Assembly (NCBI RefSeq): GCF_006715975.1 | Contig: NZ_VFOF01000001.1 | Span: 1,188,001-1,252,000, forward strand | From: Zymomonas mobilis | Lineage (GTDB): Bacteria; Pseudomonadota; Alphaproteobacteria; Sphingomonadales; Sphingomonadaceae | Reading direction: 5' to 3' | DNA: 64,000 bases | In this document: positions 1-9,403 of the stretch, in pieces | Position numbering within the stretch: the stretch's first letter is position 1 | Layout: each line of letters opens with the position of its first letter | The notes under the pieces: generated by a model | Told to the model about the DNA's origin: nothing | Databases searched by the model: none | What the model saw: the letters and a program-made list of their open reading frames with translations, nothing else | Program-made: the position numbers and the translations under genes

Positions 1-701
1 CTATTCAGGCCTATCTTGGTTTGATGGCACGCTTTAGTAGCTTTACTGGTGCGGCTGTGACGCGTGTTACGGTGCAAGAAGGCATTAACCCTGACCGCCT
101 TAAAGGTCGGGATCTCCTGATCATTGGCGGCCCATCCTTGTCAGAAAACAACCTTCTGGAAAATGCGCCGGTGCGTTGGAATGGTCAGCATATGACCTTG
201 AAAGAAAGGCCACTGGTCAGCCGCCTTTATAATTTCCTGCATATGACCAGCCCTGACGTTCCGACCTATCCTGATCAAGATGTCGCTGCGACGATTTCGT
301 CTCCTGAATTTGAAGGCTTGATGGCATGGCGTTCACCTTTTGATAGAAGTCATGATGCGGTTGCTTTGCTTGCTGTAGATCAGAATAAATTACCTAATTT
401 TGTCCAAGCTTTTGATAAAAAACAAAATGATGGGCAAATAAAAGGTGATCTCGCGCTTAATACTATAAACGGAATACGAAGCTTTCAGGTCGGATCATTA
501 TACTGGCGTGGTTCTGTTCCATTTTGGTTATGGATTGGTTACTGGATTAGTAACCATCCGTTAGTAATGATTGTGGTAACGTTATGCGTCGCGCTTCTGC
601 TGGCTGTTCCAATCGGGACCCTTCTTAGAATTCAGCAAAAACGCCGGCTTAAGCATTCCTCCACAGCGGAGGTTTCAGAAAACGATGAGTCCGAAGAATG
701 A
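1..701 (+). CDS. bcsB: Cellulose synthase regulatory subunit BcsB, C-terminal part (cut by window edge)
   Basis: The reading frame is already open at the first bases (codons start at position 3), so only the last ~233 residues are present. BcsB is the periplasmic partner of the cellulose synthase BcsA and guides the growing glucan through the periplasm; it is held in the inner membrane by one C-terminal helix. Here a soluble domain is followed by a Trp-rich segment (WLWIGYW) and a hydrophobic helix at about 540-620, ending in a basic and then acidic tail, as expected for the BcsB anchor. The stop codon overlaps the bcsC start as ATGA, indicating one operon and translational coupling. Identity rests on the tail plus the two following bcs genes. 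Confidence 0.85.
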   Translation, partial: IQAYLGLMARFSSFTGAAVTRVTVQEGINPDRLKGRDLLIIGGPSLSENNLLENAPVRWNGQHMTLKERPLVSRLYNFLHMTSPDVPTYPDQDVAATISSPEFEGLMAWRSPFDRSHDAVALLAVDQNKLPNFVQAFDKKQNDGQIKGDLALNTINGIRSFQVGSLYWRGSVPFWLWIGYWISNHPLVMIVVTLCVALLLAVPIGTLLRIQQKRRLKHSSTAEVSENDESEE

Positions 702-3700
702 AACGTATAACAGGCATTACCCTCGCTTCGTCCTTGGCTGGCGCCATGATGCTGGGTTCGCTTGCTGTTGACCCACTACCAGCAAGCGTAAGCAAGAACC
801 CCACGACGGGTAAAAATGCAGGAGCTTCCAAAACCGGTGCAACCACCGGTAGCGGTAGCGCTATCCAGTTATTGCGTAATCAGGCTGTTTTCTGGAAAAA
901 TAGAGGCCGGAATGATCTCGCTGCCAATGCATGGCAGCGATTGCTGGAGATCGATCCTAACAATAAAATGGCTAAACAGGCCTTGCAGGAAACAACTTTT
1001 GTTCCGGCAGCACCTGAAAACGATAATTCTGCATCACTGCCGTCTTCATCGGCCAAAAGCAAAAACATTGTTACCGGTCAAGGTGGGCGTTCATTTCCAA
1101 CAGGCTTAACGCCTTCTGCACGCGCAGGCAGAATACGTTTGGAAGGTTTTAATGCCTTTCAAAATAACCAGCTTGATCTTGCCGAACAGAGATTTAGACG
1201 CGCTTTAGCGCTTTATGCCCATGATAAAGACGCCTTGGGTGGTCTGGGTATTATCCGTTTAAAACAGCATCGTTATCCGGACGCGATCCGTTTTCTGGAA
1301 GAAGCCTCTTCGGATAAAGAAGGCTGGCGCTGGGCAAATGCGTTATCCTCTGCTCGTTTTTATGGTCGATTCGATGAAGCACAGGCGGCCAGTCGGTCAA
1401 ACCAGCTTGACAAAGCTCAGTCCATTTTGGAGCAGTTACAAGGGCAACAAGGCGGCGACCAAACGGTTTCCAACGCTCTTTTGGCTGATATCTATGCGCG
1501 TCAGGGACAATACGACAAGGCAATGGCGCTTTATGACAAATTAGGTAGCTCCGCCGATGCTGTCACCGTAGCCCGCCTACGGAGTCAGGAAAACGGGATT
1601 AAAGCCAGAAAAGCGTTATCCCAAGGCGACTATGCCCATGCAGAGCAGTATTTCAGAACCGCTATTGTCAATGATATTGCCAATCCGTGGTTACGGCTCG
1701 ATTATGCGCGTTTGTTATTAAAAGAAGGGCATCGCCCCGAAGCGGTCAGCTTGATCCGTCCGTTAGAAGATCAGGCTTCTTCGGAAGAAGCGATCTATGC
1801 GGCCAGTCTTTTTTGGCAGGAAATGGGCGATAACAGCCATGTTATCAATCTTGTCAATCGTATCCCTGATGATGCCCGCACGCCTCTGATGAATAAAATT
1901 GCAGAAGATGCGGATATCAACATTGCTTTGTCACGGGCAAAGCGGATGAGCCTGTATGGGCGGCGCGGGGATGCCATTGGCCTATTACGTTCTTTAGCCA
2001 ATGATCCGAACCGTAATATTTCACAGCTTGGTTTGATTTCCGATAGCTTATTACAGCTTGGCGATGTCGAAGATGCGGCCTTTTTGGCAGAACACAGCCT
2101 GTCTTTGCCTTTGGGGGCGGCTAGTGACTATCAAGCCAGCCTGTCGGTTCTGATCCGCACGGGACATTATGACACGGCCAGCGATTTCATTAATCAGATC
2201 GCGCCTGAAATGTCTCGCCATGATCAAAATGGCTATAAAATGCTTAACCGCACTTTGGCGATTGCCCGCGCCGATATGATGCGACAGAAAAAGCTTTATA
2301 TGCCTGCTTTTGATGTGCTGCATCAGGCATGGGAAGAAACCGATGGTGGGGATAATATTTTACCGGTTCTTGCCAGAATTTATCAGGATGCTGGCCTGAA
2401 TGATAAGGCGCAGTCCCTTTATCATTACATGCTTTCAAACCATCCGCGGGATGCTTCTGCGCTTTTGAACAGCCTAACCATTGCCCAGCAACAGGGCAAT
2501 GACGATCGGGCAGAGCAGGCTTTGCGTCGCCTGAAAAAAGTAGCCCCCGGTAACCCTTATGTTTATCTGGCATCTGCCCGTTTTGAAAAAAACAAAAGCG
2601 ATGATGAACAGGCGTTAAAAGACCTCAAAAAAGCTCATCGCGTCTATCAAAGAATGTTACGTCAGGGACGGTCTGCTGATTTACCCTCTGATAATGCCGC
2701 GAGCGATGACAACACCGCGATTATTGTGGACGCACCGAACAAGCCACGTGGAGATTATAATCCTTTCGCGCTCAATGAAGAGGATTTTCGGCGGCTACAG
2801 ACCCGTAGTGAAGTCGAAATGGCATCATCTGATAATGATGCCGAAATGAATCACGACGACTATCATTATAATCATGATGATTATGACGATGGTTTTGGGC
2901 AGTCTTCTTTCCGCTCATCCCGCTATAACAATAATAGCGGTAGCAATTCAGCCTATCAGAAGAAAGTAACAGCACCTGTTACGCAACAGGCCGCCGGCTT
3001 CTCCTCTCATCCTTTGTTCGCATCATCCGATGAAGATGATAACCGCAGTAACCGGATAGTAGAGAATACATCCAGCCGCCGCGTGTCTCATGCTGGGAAA
3101 CAGGCTTCAGCCAATGCAGGTCGCAGCTATGGCGAGGAAACAGCACCTCGCTCCAATAGTAAGACACAGCCCGCGCAACCTTTATTGGTCAATAATTTTA
3201 CCTCGACCCAAAATGCCTTACCTTTCCCGAACCAAACAACGGGCAGCCGTTCTTCTGGTAACGGGTTAGACAATCTCAATACCCGCGTATTTCCTGATCA
3301 TAACCTTTCAAATGATTATGATGATGAAGATGACCGTCAGGAAAAAATCAAAAAAGATCTGGCTGAACAGAAGAAATTTGACAGCTGGAATATTTTTGCA
3401 CCGGGTAGTGCGTTTGGTTCCAGCACCATGCTGGAAGCGCCTTCTTATACCAGTATAGCGGTTGCTGATCCGATCAATTATCCGGCGGCTGCGCGGTTAC
3501 ATGGTGGCAGCCATGATCCGTTATTGCGTGATATCAATGACGGTATTGATCATCTGTCTTTGAATACGGGCACTGTGTTAGAAGGCACGCCAGAATTTAG
3601 AGAACATTCCGGTCAGCAAGGCCTTAGCCGATTAAACGAATATGGCTTTAATGCCAAAGCATCAACCAATTTGGGCAGTCGCGTCAGAGGCTTTTTCTCT

Positions 3701-4684
3701 GTCACGCCTCTTTATCTGACCGCAGGCCAGCCTGATCAATATGGTGCACCTTATTTCGGTGGGAATCCGTTAAAATCAAATTCTAGCATTGCTGCTGGTG
3801 GAAAGGCTATGTTTGTTCCGATTAAAGATCAGTCAGCTTCAGGTGTAGCATTGGATGCGGGTATCAAAATCAAAGATATTCGCCTTGATATTGGTACCAC
3901 GCCCATTGGCTTTAGAAAAACCAATATTCAGGGTGGTATCAGCTGGTCACCTTCTATTACCGACCATTTAAGCGGCCATATCTTCATGGAACGGCGTCCT
4001 GTTATGGACAGTCTGGTGGCTTATGCCGGAACACTCGATCCAGTAACTGGTCAGACATGGGGTTCTGTCATGAAAACCGGCGGCGGTGGCGGTTTATCCT
4101 ATGATGTCAATGGCAGTGGCCTTTACGCCCAAGGAAATTATCGGGTTTATGATGGGACGAGAGTTCAGAAGAACCATGCTGTCGAAGCCAATGTGGGTGG
4201 TTATTATTCCCTCTTGAATAGCCAATCCGCCAATTTCAGCATTGGTGTTAACGTCAATTACCAACATTATTTGAATAACCAATATTTCTTTAGCTTTGGT
4301 CAAGGTGGTTATTTTAGTCCCAACCACTTTATCAGCGTAGCCTTCCCGCTTCGCTACACAGGAACCCTTGATCGTTGGAAGTTAAATGCGGAAATCGCCC
4401 CCGGTTATCAGGACTTCTATGAAAGAAGAAACTATATATTCGGGAATAGACATGACCAACAAAATCAGATGAACACATTTTATATGTTAAATAATGATCT
4501 GTCGAATATTTTTCCAGGACAGCATCATAGCGGGGCAGGGTATGAAGGCCGATTATCTGTTAGCTACAGATTAAGCCGTGCGGCCGTGTTGGGTGGCGAA
4601 ATTCGGGCAACCACCTTTGGTCCTTACAGCGAATATCGCGAATTACTGTCGCTTCATTATTCACTGGATGCTGAAAAAAAGTGA
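698..4684 (+). CDS. bcsC: Cellulose export outer-membrane protein BcsC (TPR + beta-barrel)
   Basis: This 1328-residue protein begins with a signal peptide (about residues 1-29). It continues with many tetratricopeptide repeats (about 45-650) and ends in a BCSC_C-type outer-membrane beta-barrel (about 960-1328). BcsC carries cellulose through the periplasm and outer membrane. Between repeats and barrel lies a long low-complexity linker (about 655-890), rich in Ser, Asn, Asp and Tyr and including a His/Asp/Tyr run near residues 718-733. That linker is long for the family and probably disordered. The start overlaps the bcsB stop by ATGA. No terminator is visible directly after the stop; bcsZ follows after ~180 bp. 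Confidence 0.93.
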   Translation: MKRITGITLASSLAGAMMLGSLAVDPLPASVSKNPTTGKNAGASKTGATTGSGSAIQLLRNQAVFWKNRGRNDLAANAWQRLLEIDPNNKMAKQALQETTFVPAAPENDNSASLPSSSAKSKNIVTGQGGRSFPTGLTPSARAGRIRLEGFNAFQNNQLDLAEQRFRRALALYAHDKDALGGLGIIRLKQHRYPDAIRFLEEASSDKEGWRWANALSSARFYGRFDEAQAASRSNQLDKAQSILEQLQGQQGGDQTVSNALLADIYARQGQYDKAMALYDKLGSSADAVTVARLRSQENGIKARKALSQGDYAHAEQYFRTAIVNDIANPWLRLDYARLLLKEGHRPEAVSLIRPLEDQASSEEAIYAASLFWQEMGDNSHVINLVNRIPDDARTPLMNKIAEDADINIALSRAKRMSLYGRRGDAIGLLRSLANDPNRNISQLGLISDSLLQLGDVEDAAFLAEHSLSLPLGAASDYQASLSVLIRTGHYDTASDFINQIAPEMSRHDQNGYKMLNRTLAIARADMMRQKKLYMPAFDVLHQAWEETDGGDNILPVLARIYQDAGLNDKAQSLYHYMLSNHPRDASALLNSLTIAQQQGNDDRAEQALRRLKKVAPGNPYVYLASARFEKNKSDDEQALKDLKKAHRVYQRMLRQGRSADLPSDNAASDDNTAIIVDAPNKPRGDYNPFALNEEDFRRLQTRSEVEMASSDNDAEMNHDDYHYNHDDYDDGFGQSSFRSSRYNNNSGSNSAYQKKVTAPVTQQAAGFSSHPLFASSDEDDNRSNRIVENTSSRRVSHAGKQASANAGRSYGEETAPRSNSKTQPAQPLLVNNFTSTQNALPFPNQTTGSRSSGNGLDNLNTRVFPDHNLSNDYDDEDDRQEKIKKDLAEQKKFDSWNIFAPGSAFGSSTMLEAPSYTSIAVADPINYPAAARLHGGSHDPLLRDINDGIDHLSLNTGTVLEGTPEFREHSGQQGLSRLNEYGFNAKASTNLGSRVRGFFSVTPLYLTAGQPDQYGAPYFGGNPLKSNSSIAAGGKAMFVPIKDQSASGVALDAGIKIKDIRLDIGTTPIGFRKTNIQGGISWSPSITDHLSGHIFMERRPVMDSLVAYAGTLDPVTGQTWGSVMKTGGGGGLSYDVNGSGLYAQGNYRVYDGTRVQKNHAVEANVGGYYSLLNSQSANFSIGVNVNYQHYLNNQYFFSFGQGGYFSPNHFISVAFPLRYTGTLDRWKLNAEIAPGYQDFYERRNYIFGNRHDQQNQMNTFYMLNNDLSNIFPGQHHSGAGYEGRLSVSYRLSRAAVLGGEIRATTFGPYSEYRELLSLHYSLDAEKK

Positions 4685-4789
4685 TCAAACCTAAATAAAT
4701 CTATATTTTCTTCATTTATGAATGAATTTTTATTATAGATTATAGAATAGTTCATTTTATTCAGCTGCCTCAAAGGTAGCCGTCTTTAA

Positions 4790-4826
4790 AACCGGTCGGT
4801 ATGAATGATCATTATTCCGGCCGGTT
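4790..4826. repeat. Imperfect inverted repeat upstream of bcsZ
   Basis: Arms AACCGGTCGG (4790-4799) and CCGGCCGGTT (4817-4826) pair with a single G-T mismatch. They enclose an AT-rich core that contains the palindrome AATGATCATT. The element lies about 40 bp before the bcsZ start and has no T-run. It could be an operator, an mRNA hairpin or an extragenic repeat. A similar palindrome lies at 33507-33530. Confidence 0.6.
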
Positions 4827-4866
4827 ACATTATAAAAGGCTTCGAGAAAGAGGGGGATGCTCAGCC

Positions 4867-5886
4867 ATGACCTATAGTCGTCGTTTTATCCTTTCTACGT
4901 TGGTAAGCGTCCCTTTGCTGGTGGCCTGTAGAAAAGGGAAGGCTCTGGAGCCAGATAACTGGACATTATTCCGTAACCGTTTTTTCCAAGATGGTCGTAT
5001 TACCGATACTGGAAATGGTAATATCAGCCATAGTGAAGGACAGGGCTATGGCATGTTGCAGGCCGAAGCCGCCCATGACAAAGCCAGCTTTGATGCATTA
5101 TGGAAATGGACAAAAACGCATTTGATGCGTGCCGACATGGCACTTTTTGCATGGCGTTATGATCCGTCGCAATCCAATCCAGTTTCAGACCAAAATAATG
5201 CAACGGATGGTGATATCCTGATTGCATGGGCCTTGCTGAGAGCAGAAAAACGCTGGCCGAAAAATGGTTATGGAGAGGATTCAGAAGCCATTAGAAAATC
5301 TATCGGAAAGAAACTGGTTCTTTCGGGTGGCGGTGAAACGATTCTTCTTCCTGGATTACAGGGCTTTACCGGAACAGATTTTGTTCTCCTTAATTTTTCC
5401 TATTACATATGGCCTGCGTTAAAAGCTTTTGATGAAGCCGATAAAGGCGCATGGCATAACGTTATTGAAAGCGGGAAAAAATTACTGGGACGGGCAAAGT
5501 TCGGCCTACCTCAACTGCCAACTGACTGGGTCGCTTTCAAGAATAACGGAAATCTGGAGCCCGCCGCTGACAAACAGCCTTATTTTGGCTTTGATGCCGT
5601 CAGAATACCGCTTTATCTGATATGGGGCGGCGAAGACGAACTAGCTGCGCCTTTTGCGATTTATTGGAATAGCTATCTTTCTCATAATCAACCGGTCCCG
5701 GCATGGGTCGATGTGAATACCCAATCGGTCGCCCCTTATCCTTTATCAAAAGGCGGTATGGCCATTCTTGATCTTGCGATGAATAAACCCGTTACGGCTA
5801 AAATCGCCGATCAGGATGACTATTATTCTTCGGCATTATTGGCACTTTCGGAAATTGCCTCCAAAGAAAGACCGCATAACCGCTAA
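4867..5886 (+). CDS. bcsZ: Endoglucanase BcsZ (glycoside hydrolase family 8), predicted lipoprotein
   Basis: BcsZ hydrolyses beta-1,4-glucan in the periplasm and is usually encoded with cellulose synthase, where it trims or releases misfolded cellulose. The 339-residue product shows the GH8 general acid in SHSEGQGYGM (Glu57) and the second acid in GFDAVRIPLY (Asp243). These correspond well in position to the catalytic residues of other BcsZ proteins. I chose ATG 4867 because a purine-rich site (AGAGGGGG) lies about 10 bases upstream and the protein then starts with a clean signal sequence ending in a lipobox (LLVAC). A start at 4801 would run through the inverted repeat and spoil the signal peptide. 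The lipobox suggests membrane anchoring, whereas E. coli BcsZ is soluble. Confidence 0.9.
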   Translation: MTYSRRFILSTLVSVPLLVACRKGKALEPDNWTLFRNRFFQDGRITDTGNGNISHSEGQGYGMLQAEAAHDKASFDALWKWTKTHLMRADMALFAWRYDPSQSNPVSDQNNATDGDILIAWALLRAEKRWPKNGYGEDSEAIRKSIGKKLVLSGGGETILLPGLQGFTGTDFVLLNFSYYIWPALKAFDEADKGAWHNVIESGKKLLGRAKFGLPQLPTDWVAFKNNGNLEPAADKQPYFGFDAVRIPLYLIWGGEDELAAPFAIYWNSYLSHNQPVPAWVDVNTQSVAPYPLSKGGMAILDLAMNKPVTAKIADQDDYYSSALLALSEIASKERPHNR

Positions 5887-5964
5887 ATCTTTTATTGCCA
5901 TCATCCCAATTCCTGAAAAATAGTATAGAATACTGTATCATTTTTTCACGAGGATTGGGCAAGG

Positions 5965-7050
5965 ATGCGTTTATACCCCTTGATAGCGGCTATTTTTATA
6001 AGCGGGATGACGTTTCCGGCATTATCACAACTATCATCTGAACAAGCTGTGCCAACACAGGAGAAAACAGCAGCAGATTTGAATAGTCAGGAAGCCAATA
6101 GAGATTTCAAAAACTTTTTGGCTTCTATCCGTCCTCAAGCTTTGTCCAGCGGCGTCAATGCTCAGACATTTGACAGCATCGCTTCTGATTTAACGCCTAA
6201 TCCACGGGTCATCCAATTAGATCGCAGCCAACCGGAATCCCCGACGGCCAATGCGACCATACCGCCTTTTGCGCCATATGCCGCCAGCCATGTGGATGCC
6301 ATAAGAATTGCTAATGGTCGCAAGAAATATCAGGCATTACAAAATAGTCTTGCCTCTATCTCAAGAGAGACAGGCGTTCCGGCTGGAATAATGCTGTCTA
6401 TTTATGGTCATGAAAGTGGATATGGCCAATTTTCAGGCAATTTTGATCTGTTAAGATCGCTTGCGACTTTGGCCTATGATGGCCGGCGGCGGGATCTATT
6501 TGTCCAAGAATATATTGCAGCCTTGAAAATCATTGATTCTGGCATTGATCGCAGCCTGTTAAAAGGGAGCTGGGCTGGTGCAACCGGCTCACCCCAATTT
6601 TTGCCCAGCGTTTATTTACGGGTCGCGGTCGATGGTGATCATGATGGTAAAAAAGACATCTGGTCAAATGAGGTTGATGCTTTGGCCTCAATCGGTAACT
6701 ATTTAAAAACAGCGGGTTGGCAGCCCAATGTTCCATGGGGCATGGCGGTTAAAGTGCCCGATAGCCTTGATCGCGATATGATAAGATCAGTAACGCCTGC
6801 GCAAAAATGTCCGCGCGTTTATGCAAGGTTAAGTCGATGGCAGCCAATATCCGAATGGCGCAAATTAGGTCTTGTTTTCATGGGCAGCCATATGCCTGCT
6901 GAAAATGAATCCATGGCGTTGATAGAACCGGACGGGGCGGGGGCAACCGCATGGCTGGTCTCTGCCAACTACCGCGCTATTCTTGATTATAATTGTTCCA
7001 ATTTTTATGCTTTATCTGTGGGATTACTGGCCGATGCGATCACAGACTAA
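5965..7050 (+). CDS. Lytic murein transglycosylase, MltB-type (SLT_2 family)
   Basis: This 361-residue exported enzyme probably cleaves the MurNAc-GlcNAc bond of peptidoglycan with formation of 1,6-anhydro-MurNAc. A signal peptide ends near residue 22 (PALSQ). The catalytic Glu is in the motif YGHESGYGQ (Glu150), followed by the family motifs GSWAGATGSPQFLPS and DGDHDGKKDIW. There is no lipobox, so it is closer to the soluble MltB-like enzymes of alphaproteobacteria than to lipoprotein MltB. Its end overlaps the start of the rlpA-like gene, fitting a cell-wall remodelling operon. Confidence 0.9.
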   Translation: MRLYPLIAAIFISGMTFPALSQLSSEQAVPTQEKTAADLNSQEANRDFKNFLASIRPQALSSGVNAQTFDSIASDLTPNPRVIQLDRSQPESPTANATIPPFAPYAASHVDAIRIANGRKKYQALQNSLASISRETGVPAGIMLSIYGHESGYGQFSGNFDLLRSLATLAYDGRRRDLFVQEYIAALKIIDSGIDRSLLKGSWAGATGSPQFLPSVYLRVAVDGDHDGKKDIWSNEVDALASIGNYLKTAGWQPNVPWGMAVKVPDSLDRDMIRSVTPAQKCPRVYARLSRWQPISEWRKLGLVFMGSHMPAENESMALIEPDGAGATAWLVSANYRAILDYNCSNFYALSVGLLADAITD

Positions 7051-7510
7051 TTTTCGCTTTTCTCTTCGTTCGTGGAGTGTTCTTTTACCCCTGTTTGTGG
7101 CAGCCTGCGCGGGGCCTCAAACTCATCACTATAGCCATAACAGTCATACCGCTCGTACTCCGGCAACCAACCGGCCTTATAATGTTGGCGGCGTGACTTA
7201 TTTTCCAAAGGATGATCCTTCTTATAACGAAGTCGGTTATGCCTCTTGGTATGGTGACGATTTCGCTGGACATCCGACCGCAATCGGGGAAAAATTTTCA
7301 CCTAATGCTATCAGCGCCGCTCATAAGACATTGCCGCTGCCCTGTTACGTTGAAGTAACCAATCTTGAAACCGGTCGTAGACTGGTTGTCAGGGTGAATG
7401 ATCGGGGGCCTTTTGTTCAAGGCCGAATTATCGATCTTTCAAGGGGCGCTGCCCGTGCTTTGGGGATTGAAAAGAAAGGCACAGCTAGGGTTCGTGTCAA
7501 GCGTCTCTAG
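7034..7510 (+). CDS. rlpA: RlpA-like septal ring lytic transglycosylase / rare lipoprotein A (short form)
   Basis: RlpA proteins carry a double-psi beta-barrel domain and in some bacteria cleave glycan strands lacking stem peptides. The 158-residue product from ATG 7034 has a lipoprotein signal with lipobox FVAAC. It then has the RlpA core (YASWYGDDFAG, TAIGEKF, VRVNDRGPF) at about residues 75-155. No SPOR domain follows, so septal recruitment through denuded glycan is not predicted. The start lies 17 bases inside the preceding transglycosylase gene. Upstream alternatives would add a hydrophobic stretch before the proper signal peptide. Confidence 0.87.
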   Translation: MRSQTNFRFSLRSWSVLLPLFVAACAGPQTHHYSHNSHTARTPATNRPYNVGGVTYFPKDDPSYNEVGYASWYGDDFAGHPTAIGEKFSPNAISAAHKTLPLPCYVEVTNLETGRRLVVRVNDRGPFVQGRIIDLSRGAARALGIEKKGTARVRVKRL

Positions 7511-7589
7511 TTTTGTATTGTTATTAACGGCTACAAGTTTATCAAGATAACTAATCTTAGTGACCATGCCTTTTTATATTGGTGATTCA

Positions 7590-8768
7590 ATGAAGCCAGT
7601 TTTACTCTTTTCCGCATCTGTTGCCGTGTGGTTTACGACGGCTGCCGCTCATGCAGCAGCACCGCCTTTTGAAACGATTGCACCTATCGCCTATATGAAA
7701 GACCTTTCTTCGGGTGCGGTGCTTTATTCCAAAGATGCCGATCGTCGGATGCCGCCAGCCTCAATGGCTAAAATGATGACTGTCTATGTGGCCTTTGATC
7801 TCATCAAAAAAGGGCAACTTAAATTAGATCAGCCGATCACGGTGCAACCGGAAACTTGGAAAAAATGGCACGGCCCTTCCGCTGGGTCGACGATGTTTCT
7901 GTCTCCCAACGAACAGGTCAGTGCGGCCAATCTTTTGCATGGCATTGTAACGCTTTCCGGTAATGATGCCTGTGTGGTTCTGTCCGAAGGTATTGCCGGA
8001 ACAGAGCAGGCCTTTGTTGCTTTGATGAATGAAAAAGCCCAGAAAATTGGTCTAAGTAATTCCCATTTCGGCACGGCTAATGGTTGGCCGGACGGCGGCG
8101 CGACCTATGTCACAGCGCATGATCTCGAAACACTGGCGGAAGCCACTATTCACGACTTTCCTGATTTCTATCGCCAATTTTATGGTCAGCGCGAATTCAC
8201 ATGGGGTAAGACCATGGGGGCTGGTAAAGATATTACCCAGTCCAATCGTGATCCGTTATTAGGTGTTGTTGAAGGCGCAGACGGGTTGAAAACTGGACAT
8301 ACTGATGAAGCAGGTTTTGGCTTCACCGGATCCGCTGAACAAAAGGGGCGGCGGCTGGTTATGGTCATGGCTGGCTTGCCTTCTAATGGTGCCCGCCGTG
8401 AACAGTCTATTGCCTTTATGAATTGGGGTTTTAGAGCTTGGAAATCGAAACCCGTTGTTAGAAAAGGTGTTCGTGTCCAAACCGCAGAAGTGCAGGGCGG
8501 TAGCTCTTCTTCTGTTGGTTTAGTTGCACCACGCGATCTGGCGGTTACTTTGCCGATTACGGCTTCTGACCAGATGAAAGTAAAAGTTATTTATCAAGGC
8601 CCCATCAAGGCCCCTATTGCCGAAGGTCAGCATATTGCCGATCTGGTTGTAATTACGTCTGATACACCACCACAGGTAACGCCTTTAGTCGCCGAGAAAA
8701 CGGTAGAAAAAGCCGGATTCTTTGGTCGCATCGGTGAAGGTGTAAGGTGGCTCCTGGGGCGATTGTGA
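7590..8768 (+). CDS. dacC: D-alanyl-D-alanine carboxypeptidase (PBP5/6, DacC/DacF family)
   Basis: This is a low-molecular-mass penicillin-binding protein that removes the terminal D-Ala of peptidoglycan stem peptides. A signal peptide ends near residue 24. The three active-site motifs are present: SMAK (residues 58-61), SGN and KTG (LKTGHT). A C-terminal PBP5-type beta domain follows, with a terminal amphipathic stretch (FFGRIGEGVRWLLGRL) that would anchor the enzyme to the periplasmic face of the membrane. ATG 7590 is preferred over the upstream GTG 7560 and ATG 7566 because a GGTGA site precedes it and the signal peptide then begins correctly. The stop overlaps the likely tmk start. Confidence 0.92.
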   Translation: MKPVLLFSASVAVWFTTAAAHAAAPPFETIAPIAYMKDLSSGAVLYSKDADRRMPPASMAKMMTVYVAFDLIKKGQLKLDQPITVQPETWKKWHGPSAGSTMFLSPNEQVSAANLLHGIVTLSGNDACVVLSEGIAGTEQAFVALMNEKAQKIGLSNSHFGTANGWPDGGATYVTAHDLETLAEATIHDFPDFYRQFYGQREFTWGKTMGAGKDITQSNRDPLLGVVEGADGLKTGHTDEAGFGFTGSAEQKGRRLVMVMAGLPSNGARREQSIAFMNWGFRAWKSKPVVRKGVRVQTAEVQGGSSSSVGLVAPRDLAVTLPITASDQMKVKVIYQGPIKAPIAEGQHIADLVVITSDTPPQVTPLVAEKTVEKAGFFGRIGEGVRWLLGRL

Positions 8769-9403
8769 TACAAAAAACGGGATATTTCATCAGTCTAGAA
8801 GGCGGAGAAGGGGTCGGAAAATCCACTCAACTGCGCCTTTTAGCAGCCGCGATCGAAGAAAAGCTTCAAAAACCTGTTATCGAAACCAGAGAACCCGGTG
8901 GCTGTCCGGGTGGGAACGCGATCCGTCATCTTTTACTGGAAGGCGACGTTCATCGTTGGACGAATGCGACCGAAGCGCTCTTATTCGCCGCAGCGCGGGC
9001 TGAACATGTTGCGCGTGTGATTAAACCGGCCTTGGAAACAGGGACATGGGTCGTTTGCGACCGTTTTATTGATAGTTCACTCGCCTATCAGGGTGATGCT
9101 GGCGGCCTTAGCCAAAAGGATATCCGTTGCCTTCACCAGATTGGCAGCCAATCTTTGTTCCCTGACCGGACATTTTTGTTAACGTTACCACGGGGTGAAG
9201 GCATTAAGCGTGCCCAAGAACGTGACAAGAATAAAGGCAACCGTTTTGAACAACGGACGGCTGACTATCATCAAAAGGTAAATGAAACCTTCTTGCAATT
9301 AGCGGCCAATGAACCGGAACGCTTTCGGGTTATTGATGCAAGCGGCAAACCAGAAGAAGTGCATCAGCGCCTTTTATCGGCTTTGGACGACCTTTTACCT
9401 TGA
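8765..9403 (+). CDS. tmk: Thymidylate kinase
   Basis: Tmk phosphorylates dTMP to dTDP. The P-loop GGEGVGKST lies at the N-terminus, followed by the dTMP-binding motif REPGG and by DRFIDSSLAYQG, all typical. The start is uncertain. GTG 8765 overlaps the preceding stop as GTGA and gives 212 residues; GTG 8747 would add six residues. The stop overlaps the holB start (TGATG), and tmk-holB-metG-tatD is a common alphaproteobacterial order. Confidence 0.93.
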   Translation: MIQKTGYFISLEGGEGVGKSTQLRLLAAAIEEKLQKPVIETREPGGCPGGNAIRHLLLEGDVHRWTNATEALLFAAARAEHVARVIKPALETGTWVVCDRFIDSSLAYQGDAGGLSQKDIRCLHQIGSQSLFPDRTFLLTLPRGEGIKRAQERDKNKGNRFEQRTADYHQKVNETFLQLAANEPERFRVIDASGKPEEVHQRLLSALDDLLP

